A stretch of DNA of 7,277 bases from CAYSHJ01 sp964589725 (GCA_964589725.1 CAZPUJ010000005.1:1-7277); one strand, 5' to 3'. Shown: positions 1 through 6,725, numbered from the stretch's first letter. Numbers and translations are program-made. Notes: generated by a model not told the origin, from the sequence alone.

Positions 1-16
1 AAACGATGCGCCCTGT

Positions 17-90
<74 letters not shown>

Positions 91-96
91 CTTCCG

Positions 97-129
97 AAAC
101 CGTCGGGTTCCCCACCCGGCGGTTTTTTT
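97..129 (+). terminator. Rho-independent terminator of the tRNA-fMet transcript
   Basis: A 9-bp stem (100-108 with 114-122, including one T:G wobble) closes a five-base loop and is followed by seven T residues at 123-129. Three A residues before the stem can pair with the first Ts, so the hairpin could also work weakly on the other strand. It lies seven bases after the tRNA and should end its transcription. Confidence 0.9.
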
Positions 130-331
130 GTGCGCCGATGATAGCTGGTCGTTGAGGAGCACGCTCATTTCGTGAAGCGCCGGACATCACGAATTCGCCC
201 GAACAGGATACGCCGCTCGCCACCTCTTCAGCACCTCCCCCTGCAACCCAATCGCGGCAATTCAATTTCGCGAGTTCGCGGGTATAGGATCGAACGGAAC
301 GGAATTTCGAGATCTGAGCCGCAGGTTGCCA

Positions 332-340
332 TGCTATACT
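332..340 (+). promoter_or_regulatory. Candidate extended -10 promoter of the lipoprotein gene
   Basis: The sequence TGCTATACT fits an extended -10 element: TG, one base, then TATACT, one base off the TATAAT consensus. It lies about 50 bases upstream of the lipoprotein start, which gives a plausible 5' leader. No good -35 hexamer is seen at the expected distance, which is tolerated by extended -10 promoters of the housekeeping sigma factor. The assignment rests on the motif and its position only. Confidence 0.35.
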
Positions 341-356
341 TTTTGCAGCAGAAATC

Positions 357-372
357 ACCGCACTTTTGCGGT
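357..372 (+). other. Small hairpin in the lipoprotein leader
   Basis: ACCGCA and TGCGGT form a perfect 6-bp stem around a CTTT loop, ending 19 bases before the lipoprotein start codon and starting about ten bases after the predicted transcription start. There is no T run after it, so it is not a terminator. It may stabilise the 5' end of the message, or it may be chance. Confidence 0.3.
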
Positions 373-391
373 AGAAGCCTTCGTTGAGCAC

Positions 392-934
392 ATGAAGCGT
401 CTAGCTGTTCCATCAGTGATTCTCATCGCCGCCGCCATGCTTCCCGGCTGCGATGACGGCTTTCAGCATGGACAGTTTGCTGTAAGCGGCCATGCTTCGC
501 GAACGGTAAACGAAATGGTCGGCGAGCTGATGATCCTTCGCGGCGACCCACTCCCCCTCACGGCTGCGAGTGACGGCTCACAGCCATTGATGTACATCTT
601 GGTCATCGCACCGGGGGTCAATTCGGGTTTGGGCTCCGGCACCGCTGACGAGACTTACCTATCTGCCCTTCAATGGAATTTCACTACCGCGCAGGGACCG
701 GATTCGATAAAGCTCAAGTGGGACCGCCGAACGGACCAAGTTTCCGCGAGCGGCATGACCTTCGATCGGAAACAGGGAATCGGATTCGTGTTGATTCGCG
801 AGGCTTCGGGGAATGTTTCCGTAACCCAAGTGGCAGCGATCAACGCAGGGCTCGATGAATTTGTCGCTCTCAAGCAGATTCAAGCAGCGATACCAAGTAT
901 GTCGGCCGCAAAGAGCGTCACCCTCGTCCGGTGA
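392..934 (+). CDS. Putative lipoprotein of unknown family
   Basis: This 180-residue protein starts with Met-Lys-Arg, a hydrophobic stretch at about residues 5-16 and the sequence LPGC at 17-20. That is a type II (lipoprotein) signal peptide, with Cys20 as the predicted lipid-modified residue; Pro at -2 is slightly off the usual lipobox. The mature part is likely anchored in a membrane and exposed to the periplasm. It contains no motif I recognise. It has alternating short hydrophobic segments such as MYILVIAPG (67-75) and KQGIGFVLIREA (127-138), which suggest a beta-rich fold. The frame is open further upstream to an ATG at 326, but the 392 start is chosen because only it places the signal peptide at the N-terminus. 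The ribosome binding site is weak. It converges on the DUF1501 gene, with 31 bases between the stops. Function unknown. Confidence 0.72.
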   Translation: MKRLAVPSVILIAAAMLPGCDDGFQHGQFAVSGHASRTVNEMVGELMILRGDPLPLTAASDGSQPLMYILVIAPGVNSGLGSGTADETYLSALQWNFTTAQGPDSIKLKWDRRTDQVSASGMTFDRKQGIGFVLIREASGNVSVTQVAAINAGLDEFVALKQIQAAIPSMSAAKSVTLVR

Positions 935-965
935 TTCGCCCTACCTCGTCAGGCATAAGTCCCAA

Positions 966-2198
966 CTACACGAACTCAACCGGCTTGAATGATCCGCCCA
1001 ATACGGGCTCGCTAGCAATGTCCAGCCAGCGGTCCATCAGGGTCGCGTACACCGAGCGGAAGTCGGTGTGGAACTTCAAGTCGCCGTCGTCCAGATCGGT
1101 TAGACTGGGATGTTGGCCAATGACGCCGGCTCGGCACTTCGGCGAGACGACGAACATTTGAGAAGCGGCACCGTGGTCCGTACCCAAACTGCCGTTCTCA
1201 GCCACGCGGCGTCCGAACTCGGAAAACGTCGCCAGCAAGACTTGATCGGCCAAGCCGTGACCTTTCAGGTCGCTCATGAACGCCCTCACGGCGGATGAGA
1301 GTTCGGTCAGCAACGCCTGATGAACATTCGCTTGCTGCGAGTGCGTGTCGAAGCCGTCCAGCGACACGAAGAAGATGCGCGTGCCGAGATCGCCGGAGAT
1401 GATCTCCGCGACGGTCCGCAGCTTGTGACCAAGTCCGTTGCCCGGATACTCGACGGATGGACGATACTTGGCGGAGATCTCGCGCAGTCTCTCGGCGCTC
1501 GACCACGCCGTCCGAGCGGTGCGACGCAAGAAGTCCAAGTCACTGCCGGCCGAGGCCGATTGACCGGCCAGGCGTTCGAGCGTCTGCCGATGCGTCTTCA
1601 ACGACGCTTCGTTTCCCGGCCCGAGTTGAAGTTGATAGCCCTTCACGTCGCGGACCGTCGGCACGTTGATCTTGCTCGCGACCAGCGACAGCGGCAGTTT
1701 CTCGCTGCCCAGCGCCATGGCCGGCACCTTGCCGACATGCTGATCCACGGTGAAGTCCAACGCTCGACCCAGCCAACCACTTGACGTGTCTTCTTTCTCC
1801 GGCTGGGCCGACTGCCAGATGTCCATGGACCGGAAGTGCGAGCGATCCGGATTTGGATAGCCGACGCCTTGCACGATCGCGAGACAACTTTCGTCGAACA
1901 GCTCGCGGAATCCGGTCATGGCCGGATGCAGCCCGAGCTCATCGTTGAGCTTCAAGACCGCTCCGCGGTCGATGGCAGTGCCGGGCCGAGCCTTGTAGTA
2001 CTCGTCTCGCCCGTACGGCACGACGGTGTTCAACCCGTCGTTGCCTCCGGCCATTTGGACGAGAACCAGAATCCGTCCGTCGTTTGCGGCAGCCTCCGCC
2101 GCGAAGGCCGCTCGCGTTAAGAACGCCGGCGGCGCGGCTCCCAGCGACACCAGACCGGCGGCTCCGAACTGCTTTAGGAATTCACGTCGAGTGGTCAT
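966..2198 (-). CDS. DUF1501 family protein, Tat-exported
   Basis: This 410-residue protein belongs to the DUF1501 family (PF07394), which is placed, as far as I recall, in the alkaline phosphatase/sulfatase-like superfamily. No reaction has been firmly established for it. The N-terminus TTRREFLK (2-9), a hydrophobic stretch at 11-29 and the AFAAEA region (31-36) form a twin-arginine signal peptide, so the folded protein is exported. Family blocks are seen in order: MAGGNDGLNTVVPYG (49-63), GVGYPNPDRSHF (111-122), SLDGFDTHSQQ (279-289), FSEFGRRVAEN (325-335), GTDHGAA (339-345) and HTDFRSVYATLMDRWL (377-392). The conserved Asp and His residues in these blocks could bind metal, by analogy only. 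The length is normal and the gene is intact. A good ribosome binding site, GAGGAA, lies six bases before the ATG. The DUF1800 gene is upstream on the same strand, the usual order for this pair, but a repeat element separates them. Confidence 0.93.
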   Translation of the reverse strand: MTTRREFLKQFGAAGLVSLGAAPPAFLTRAAFAAEAAANDGRILVLVQMAGGNDGLNTVVPYGRDEYYKARPGTAIDRGAVLKLNDELGLHPAMTGFRELFDESCLAIVQGVGYPNPDRSHFRSMDIWQSAQPEKEDTSSGWLGRALDFTVDQHVGKVPAMALGSEKLPLSLVASKINVPTVRDVKGYQLQLGPGNEASLKTHRQTLERLAGQSASAGSDLDFLRRTARTAWSSAERLREISAKYRPSVEYPGNGLGHKLRTVAEIISGDLGTRIFFVSLDGFDTHSQQANVHQALLTELSSAVRAFMSDLKGHGLADQVLLATFSEFGRRVAENGSLGTDHGAASQMFVVSPKCRAGVIGQHPSLTDLDDGDLKFHTDFRSVYATLMDRWLDIASEPVLGGSFKPVEFV

Positions 2199-2266
2199 GG
2201 TTTATTCCTCGAAGAGGTTCGATCGGTCCCCTCTTCCTTGACGCGTTAGTATCTACACATCTCATG

Positions 2267-2290
2267 TTCGCCCCGAAGGGGCAGCCACAT
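2267..2290. repeat. Left copy of a perfect 24-bp inverted repeat
   Basis: This segment (beginning TTCGCCCCGAAGGGGC) is the exact reverse complement of 2471-2494. It also contains its own small self-complementary core, CGCCCCGAAGGGGC, so each arm can fold alone or with the other. Just beyond it, CCTGGGGC (2296-2303) pairs with GCCCCAGG (2312-2319), a further 8-bp hairpin present only in this arm. Confidence 0.92.
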
Positions 2291-2342
2291 GTCAGCCTGG
2301 GGCAGAGCGCAGCCCCAGGACACGGTTACAAATGATGCCTTC

Positions 2343-2396
2343 AGCCCTGAAAGGGCGCAACAACTTCTCGCCACCTTGTTTCGCCCTTTCAGGGCT
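2343..2396. repeat. Central hairpin of the palindromic element
   Basis: Positions 2343-2363 and 2376-2396 are reverse complements at 20 of 21 positions; the inner 15 bp from AGCCCTGAAAGGGCG are perfect. The loop is 12 bases (2364-2375). The hairpin sits at the symmetry axis of the larger element. It lacks a T run, so it is not a simple terminator. Confidence 0.9.
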
Positions 2397-2470
2397 CCGA
2401 ACACTGATTCGATCGCGTAACCAGGGCGACGCTTCACGGCTGCCGCCGTTCGGCTCTGCCCTGGGCTAGT

Positions 2471-2494
2471 ATGTGGCTGCCCCTTCGGGGCGAA
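2471..2494. repeat. Right copy of the perfect 24-bp inverted repeat
   Basis: Exact reverse complement of 2267-2290. It is flanked inward by CTCTGCCCTGGGCT, the imperfect counterpart of AGCCTGGGGCAGAG in the left arm. The right arm has additional sequence (about 2423-2452) without a match on the left, so the palindrome is asymmetric there. Confidence 0.92.
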
Positions 2495-2555
2495 CCGCAT
2501 GGCTTCGCATCCTGAAATGTGTAGATACCAATGCCCTCTGGGAGCGGGAAATGAA

Positions 2556-3851
2556 TCACATCAACTGATACTCCGGCATCTGCATCACAAGTTGCACCAG
2601 TGAACGGAGCCGCTGTTCGGCGTTGCCCGTTTGATCTTGCTGGAAGTTTCGCAGCTCACCCAGCGTCGCCGCGTCGAGGTCGCGAGCCAATAGCAACTCC
2701 GTGAAGTAGGCCACATCATCTTCGACTCGCACGCCAGCGAACGACACCGAGCCAAGCTGATTTGACTTGAGCAGTGCGGTTGCGAAGTTGGCACGTTGGA
2801 TCAACGTCGTCGAGCTGATCCACAATCGGCCGCCGTCCCAACCTTTGACCGTCGGTGGCTCAAACACATCCTGGCCAAGCTCGGCCGCCAAACGAGCGAC
2901 GGATTGCAGGTTCGGTTTCGCTCGCAACGGCCGCATCGCGCCCAGCAACAAATCGAGCGGGCTCTTGATCAACGCCTGATGCGACTCGGCGGCGAAGAAT
3001 AGTCGCGACGCGAACAGCTCGTGCAGGATCGGCCGCCATTCAAAGTTGTGCTGCCGAATGCGAGCGGCCAGAGTGTCGATGTGCTCGCGTGACGGCTGCT
3101 GCTCGACGAATTGTCGCAGCAGTTTGAAGGCCAGGAATCGCGGGCAGGCCGGCTGTTCGAGACATAGCTCGACAACGTCTTTGCCGTCGAAGCGGCCCGA
3201 CTTGCCGAAGATTTTCTTCTCGCCCTCGTCGTGCTGGATCGCGTTGAACCAGAATTCGCCATTTCGGACATGCCAGCCGGAGAAGGCTCGCGCGGCTTCC
3301 TGGATGTCGTGTTCCGAGTAGTTACCCACGCCCAGGCTAAAGAGTTCCATCAGCTCGCGAGCGAAGTTTTCATTCGGGTGTCGCTTGCGATTAGCGTTGC
3401 CGTCCAGCCACAACAGCATCGCCGCGTCGCCAGCCATATCGTGCAGCGTGCGGCGAAAGCTTCCCAACGCCTCGCGCCGCAACAGATCGTTCTGAGCGAC
3501 CATCAGCGGCACTGAATCGATCTTCGCGTTCGAGGTCGCGAAGTGATTGTGCCACAGCAGCGTCAGCTTTTCGACCAATGGATTCGCAGACGCCAACATG
3601 CGGTGCAGCCACCAGGCTTTCAGGTCGGCGATGTTACCGCTGTCGTACGCTGCCTGCCGCAACAGCGTGTCCGCGCGAACGAACTCCTCGCTTTCTGGCT
3701 GAGCGATCAGCAGCCGATCGAGTGTCTTGTCCAAACCGTCGGCGACAGTTTGGTCGATGTCCGCCGCGGATGCTCCGAAGCCGGTGCGCCACAGCAAGTG
3801 AGTCGCCTCGCGCCGCGACCAAGCGATGTCGGTGCGTTGCAGAAGGTCCAT
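2556..3851 (-). CDS. DUF1800 family protein
   Basis: This 431-residue protein belongs to the DUF1800 family (PF08811), mostly alpha-helical and of unknown biochemical activity. Diagnostic blocks are LLWRTGFGAS (19-28), KLTLLWHNHFATS (95-107), HPNENFARELMELFSLGVGNYSE (158-180), AARAFSGW (186-193), FEPPTVKGWDGG (330-341) and the closing MPEYQL (425-430). The length is usual for a short member. No signal peptide or membrane segment is visible, in contrast to its Tat-exported DUF1501 partner. I chose the ATG at 3851 because GGGAG lies nine bases upstream and the family homology begins right after it (AWSRREATHLLWRTGFG). A GTG at 3887 and an ATG at 3881 would add only a glycine-rich, unfamily-like leader. 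The gene is intact. It is followed on the same strand by DUF1501, so the two are probably functionally coupled. Confidence 0.93.
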   Translation of the reverse strand: MDLLQRTDIAWSRREATHLLWRTGFGASAADIDQTVADGLDKTLDRLLIAQPESEEFVRADTLLRQAAYDSGNIADLKAWWLHRMLASANPLVEKLTLLWHNHFATSNAKIDSVPLMVAQNDLLRREALGSFRRTLHDMAGDAAMLLWLDGNANRKRHPNENFARELMELFSLGVGNYSEHDIQEAARAFSGWHVRNGEFWFNAIQHDEGEKKIFGKSGRFDGKDVVELCLEQPACPRFLAFKLLRQFVEQQPSREHIDTLAARIRQHNFEWRPILHELFASRLFFAAESHQALIKSPLDLLLGAMRPLRAKPNLQSVARLAAELGQDVFEPPTVKGWDGGRLWISSTTLIQRANFATALLKSNQLGSVSFAGVRVEDDVAYFTELLLARDLDAATLGELRNFQQDQTGNAEQRLRSLVQLVMQMPEYQLM

Positions 3852-3860
3852 AAGTTTGGT

Positions 3861-3865
3861 CTCCC
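3861..3865 (-). promoter_or_regulatory. Ribosome binding site fixing the DUF1800 start
   Basis: The minus strand reads GGGAG nine bases before the ATG at 3851. The more distal starts at 3881 and 3887 lie in G-rich sequence without a properly spaced purine motif, so this site favours 3851. Confidence 0.55.
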
Positions 3866-3894
3866 GTGTTCCCGCCCCCATCCCCACCGACGCG

Positions 3895-3931
3895 GGGTCG
3901 ATGTGGCGATGATGTCTATTTCCATTGCGCT
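3895..3931. repeat. 37-bp imperfect direct repeat, copy 1
   Basis: Matches 3967-4003 at 32 of 37 positions without gaps. The best-conserved part is the shared 14-base block ATGTCTATTTCCAT. This copy is intergenic, upstream of the DUF1800 start. Confidence 0.8.
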
Positions 3932-3936
3932 AAAAT

Positions 3937-3957
3937 CTCAGTCGCGGAGCGACTGAG
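3937..3957 (-). terminator. Palindrome, candidate terminator of the DUF3352-like gene
   Basis: CTCAGTCG and CGACTGAG form a perfect 8-bp stem around a five-base loop. On the minus strand it is followed by ATTTT and begins about 30 bases after the stop codon of the upstream gene, so it could end that transcript before the DUF1800 gene. The T run is short. Similar 'GCTCAGTCGC...GCGACTGAG' palindromes are, from memory, scattered between genes in planctomycete genomes, so it may be a dispersed repeat that happens to serve as a terminator. It sits between the two copies of the 37-bp direct repeat. Confidence 0.45.
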
Positions 3958-3966
3958 CTACCGGAA

Positions 3967-4003
3967 GGGTCGGTGGGGCGAAGATGTCTATTTCCATAAC
4001 GCT
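3967..4003. repeat. 37-bp imperfect direct repeat, copy 2, overlapping a gene end
   Basis: Second copy of the repeat at 3895-3931, 72 bases further on. It covers the last five codons and the stop codon (3988-3990) of the DUF3352-like gene. Copy 1 therefore looks like a duplicated gene tail. Confidence 0.8.
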
Positions 4004-5775
4004 TCCAACTGCACTCGATACGTTTCACCGGACGCGCCACTGGTCAGACGCAGCGTGCGGACGGAGCGGACCAATTGCAGCAAGAAGCCCACATCCGCCT
4101 GAGCTTGATCCGAGGATTTGCCTTCTTGCACGGCGCGGGCTTCGAGCAGTCCGCGATTCACATCGAGGGCATTCGCCAGCGTCTCGCCGGTCAATTCGAA
4201 GAGGAAATCATCGCGAGTCGGTTTGCGCGTCGCAGTCGTGATGGTGGGAGTCGAATAGACGTCGATCAGGTGCTTGCACAAATCGACCGAGGACGCCGTA
4301 ACGAACTTGTCGCGCACGCGTGCGGCCGCCGGCATGAAGTTGAACACGATCGGCAGAGGGTCGCCTTTCGGCTTCTGTCCGTACTTGCCGAAGGTGATTT
4401 GCACGTCTTTATAGCTTTCCGATTTGAGCACCCACGGCTGTCGGCCCTGTTTGCCGGCTTCGAGATTCGCGATCGTCGAGACCGTTTGGAAGAAGAGGTT
4501 CAACGTCTCTTCGGCTTCTTCCGGCTTGGCCAAATCCCAGACGAGAGCTAACCCAGGAAGCTGCAATCCCGGCTTGCCGTTCAAGTGGCTGTAGCTTTGA
4601 GGCGCGGCGACGAACGTCAGGTTGTGGCCGAACGACGGCAAGATGTCGGTGCCGTAGTCTTTACCGGGCAACAGATTGGCCAAGCCTGCCTCGAACTTGT
4701 CGAACTCCGGCAGCACTTGCGATTGCAACAGTTCTTCGCGGCGTTTGTACCAGCCGGCAAAATCGCGATGCAGAATCCAGCCGCCGATCAGTCCCGGCAC
4801 GTTCGGCAACGATCCCGCATCCGGCTTGCCGGCCTCGGCGAAGAACGGCGCATACTTCTCGCCCAACGACTCGGGCGTTCCGGCCACCGCGTGCGTGAAC
4901 AGCAGATGTTGGTCATCCAGATCCAACGTCGAGCCGAAGAACGGGCTGCGATTCGCCAGTTCGTAGATACCGCCGTTGATCAGCGAGAGCACGGGATTGT
5001 CCAACTTCTCCGGCCCCAGCCGTCCGCCCATGCTCTTGGCAATCAGTTCGAGGTTGATGTAGCTGCGAACCAGATGCTGCGAACCCATCTGCTTCATCAT
5101 GGCCACATAGGGAGCGTCCGCACTCAGCGGCTGCGGCGCATCCGGATTCGCACCGGTCAGCCGTGCCACGGTCTGGCCTAGCAAGTCCGGTGTGCTGGCA
5201 ACGGCCACCCAATTATCTTTGTCGGCGATGAAGACCTTGCCGGCGTAATTGCGCACCGTCGATCCGCCGGGACCTGCCGAGACCTGAGCTTGATCGCCAA
5301 TCAGTACCAGCAGCGGATCGAGTCGCTCGCGAATGCGGTTCAACGCGGCGGCGTCCTTCACCTGCGCGATAATGACCGCGTCCGGCTCTTTGCGGCCCTC
5401 GTGCGGATAAAGGGCCACCGCCAGCCGGTCGCCAAAGATCGTCTTGCCGAGCGTCCACAGGTCCATGCCGAGTTGCGTTTCCATCACCTTTCGTGCGGCG
5501 TCCGCCTTGCGACCTGGCGGAGATTGAAGGAACGCTTGAACTTGCGGGTTTGTTTGCAGCGCGGGCACGACGGGCGAGTTTTGCAGCTTGTCGATCCACG
5601 GTTCCAACCCAGAGACTTCGGCGAAGAACACCGCCCCGCCCGGCACCGCCTCGGCGAGGTCGTCGACCGCGACGGCAGGCTGGCCGAGCGATCCGAGACA
5701 CATCACGCCGAGCACCATGACAACGATCAATCGACGCCATTGCGGAACGGCGAGCAAACGTCGGAGCCAACTCAT
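3988..5775 (-). CDS. Exported DUF3352-like protein of unknown function
   Basis: The product has 595 residues. A basic N-terminus (WLRRLL, QWRR), a hydrophobic segment at 16-31 and AVA at 34-36 form a Sec signal peptide with probable cleavage after Ala36, giving a periplasmic or surface protein. The mature part resembles large planctomycete hypothetical proteins that are sometimes annotated DUF3352. Recognisable elements are AVPGGAVFFAEVSGLEPWIDKL (43-64), GDRLAVALYP (115-124), WVAVASTPDLLGQTVARLTG (189-208), FTFVAAP-like NLTFVAAPQ (385-393) and a hydrophobic C-terminal strand region ending YRVQLEAL (586-593). The alternation of 'is it reliable to plot' type strands and helices suggests a repeated alpha/beta fold, but no catalytic motif is visible. 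GGGAG lies seven bases before the ATG, supporting this start. It follows the DUF4058 gene after 141 bases, in which a TATAAA about 42 bases upstream is the only promoter-like motif. Family assignment is moderate; function unknown. Confidence 0.8.
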   Translation of the reverse strand: MSWLRRLLAVPQWRRLIVVMVLGVMCLGSLGQPAVAVDDLAEAVPGGAVFFAEVSGLEPWIDKLQNSPVVPALQTNPQVQAFLQSPPGRKADAARKVMETQLGMDLWTLGKTIFGDRLAVALYPHEGRKEPDAVIIAQVKDAAALNRIRERLDPLLVLIGDQAQVSAGPGGSTVRNYAGKVFIADKDNWVAVASTPDLLGQTVARLTGANPDAPQPLSADAPYVAMMKQMGSQHLVRSYINLELIAKSMGGRLGPEKLDNPVLSLINGGIYELANRSPFFGSTLDLDDQHLLFTHAVAGTPESLGEKYAPFFAEAGKPDAGSLPNVPGLIGGWILHRDFAGWYKRREELLQSQVLPEFDKFEAGLANLLPGKDYGTDILPSFGHNLTFVAAPQSYSHLNGKPGLQLPGLALVWDLAKPEEAEETLNLFFQTVSTIANLEAGKQGRQPWVLKSESYKDVQITFGKYGQKPKGDPLPIVFNFMPAAARVRDKFVTASSVDLCKHLIDVYSTPTITTATRKPTRDDFLFELTGETLANALDVNRGLLEARAVQEGKSSDQAQADVGFLLQLVRSVRTLRLTSGASGETYRVQLEALWK

Positions 5776-5916
5776 AGGTCATCTCCCAAACAAGAAGGGA
5801 CACGGGGCGACACGGCATTTATACCGGCCAAACCGCGAACTGGTTTCAGTGGATTTGCATTACTCGGTCCCAGGCTCCTGTCGGTTTCAGAAGACCGGCC
5901 GGACCTTACCCGCGGA

Positions 5917-6657
5917 TTATTTTTGCCGTTCGAGGATTGCCTCCCGAAACTCCGCGGGGCAGCGTTTCCAGGTTTCGCTGTAAGTCTCCTCCAACGGCAG
6001 GGGAACGTAGGTTTGCGAATCCAGGAACACCGGCATCTTCGGCAAACGGTCTCCAACCGCCAACGGCTCGATGAAGGCCGTCAGTGGAGAGCCGGAGCAG
6101 TACGATACCAACGTTAAACGTTTACCGCGTGGCAACGTGAAGTCCCCTTCGTCGATTTCGCTCCAGATCTGTCCGTGTATTCCCTGCGGATCGCGCGGCG
6201 ACGGCGGAAACAGATCAACAATCAACAGATGAACGCCGTTCTGAATCAGGTCCACCGACTTATTCAAGAACTTTCGCACCGCGAGCCGGCTGTGTTTGTT
6301 TCCCGGTGAAACGAGTTCGATCACCGAAACCACGTCGCCCAACGAGTCGTGGACCACGATCTTGTTTGCCTTCGCCGCAAAGACGTCGGCGAGCGATGCT
6401 TGGTGGATCATGCTTGTCTTCGGTGGAGCCTCTGCCAGAGCGACGCCACGCTGGCGGTGGCTCGGCTTGCCTGACCCCGAGCGGCGTTGCAACGTCAAGA
6501 CATCAGGGATGACGTTCGCGGCATGCTGCTCAATCAGCGCGTAAAAGCCGGAAGGCAACAAGCCACCATTCAAGCCGTCGCAAATCGCACAGGACCAATG
6601 CTGGTGAAAATGGTGAAACAGGCCCAGCGGAGCTGTCTTCCAATTGTGAACCGGCAT
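5917..6657 (-). CDS. DUF4058 family protein
   Basis: This 246-residue cytoplasmic protein has no signal peptide or membrane segment. It matches the planctomycete form of DUF4058: an N-terminal block with LGLFHHFHQHW (11-21) and GLLPSGFYALIEQH (32-45), a variable middle, then a conserved core of ADVFAAKANKIVVHD (90-104), VIELVSPGNK (112-121), GVHLLIVDLFPPSPRDPQGIH (141-161) and YVPLPLEETY (217-226). The family is common in planctomycetes and cyanobacteria, often in many copies, and its role is unknown. The spacing of Glu114, Lys121 and Asp148 is reminiscent of nuclease-like folds, but that is speculation. A strong ribosome binding site, AGGAG, is seven bases before the ATG and fixes the start. 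It lies 68 bases after the DUF58 gene, in a place where DUF58 operons more often carry a von Willebrand/BatA-type membrane protein gene. Confidence 0.9.
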   Translation of the reverse strand: MPVHNWKTAPLGLFHHFHQHWSCAICDGLNGGLLPSGFYALIEQHAANVIPDVLTLQRRSGSGKPSHRQRGVALAEAPPKTSMIHQASLADVFAAKANKIVVHDSLGDVVSVIELVSPGNKHSRLAVRKFLNKSVDLIQNGVHLLIVDLFPPSPRDPQGIHGQIWSEIDEGDFTLPRGKRLTLVSYCSGSPLTAFIEPLAVGDRLPKMPVFLDSQTYVPLPLEETYSETWKRCPAEFREAILERQK

Positions 6658-6725
6658 GAGGCATCTCCTGGACGTGGATTGGCTCGCGCATCACTCGGTA
6701 TGCGGAGTGTATTCGACGCAGCGAC

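Larger units (their letters stand above)
2246..2531. mobile_element. MITE-like palindromic element between the DUF1800 and DUF1501 genes
   Basis: This 286-base noncoding element is bounded by inverted repeats. The outer 15 bases (TTRGTATCTACACAT) match at 14 of 15 positions, with a perfect 12-bp core at 2249-2260 and 2517-2528. Inside lies a second, perfect 24-bp inverted repeat (2267-2290 with 2471-2494) and then a central hairpin (2343-2396). Partly matching sequence between them (AGCC..GGGCAGAGC in both arms, GGTTAC at 2324-2329 and GTAACC at 2417-2422) shows the whole element is one long imperfect palindrome. It encodes no credible protein. The layout fits a non-autonomous transposable repeat or a large REP-like element, with mobility supplied in trans. 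No clear target-site duplication is visible next to the termini. Without it the two genes would be only about 71 bases apart. It could also affect read-through or messenger stability in the operon. Confidence 0.72.

Noticed and set aside
2246..2500. 84-residue minus-strand open frame inside the palindromic element
   Set aside because: It is the translation of the inverted repeat (RFAPKGQPH and the mirrored LPLRGE come from the two arms). Such frames are typical spurious products of planctomycete repeats.
3852..3887. Upstream GTG and ATG starts for the DUF1800 protein
   Set aside because: The extra residues are glycine-rich and outside the family, while the ATG at 3851 has a better-spaced GGGAG.
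4075..5181. Long plus-strand frames (158 and 198 residues) opposite the DUF3352-like gene
   Set aside because: They are antisense frames of a GC-rich coding region, rich in Arg, Gln and Leu, with no motif or good ribosome binding site.
5818..5823. TATAAA on the minus strand upstream of the DUF3352-like gene
   Set aside because: No acceptable -35 hexamer lies 16-18 bases upstream, so it is not listed as a promoter; a single AT-rich hexamer is weak evidence.
5290..6117. 275-residue plus-strand frame
   Set aside because: It spans the antisense of two real genes and the gap between them and shows no family resemblance. Both opposite genes have clear signals and ribosome binding sites.
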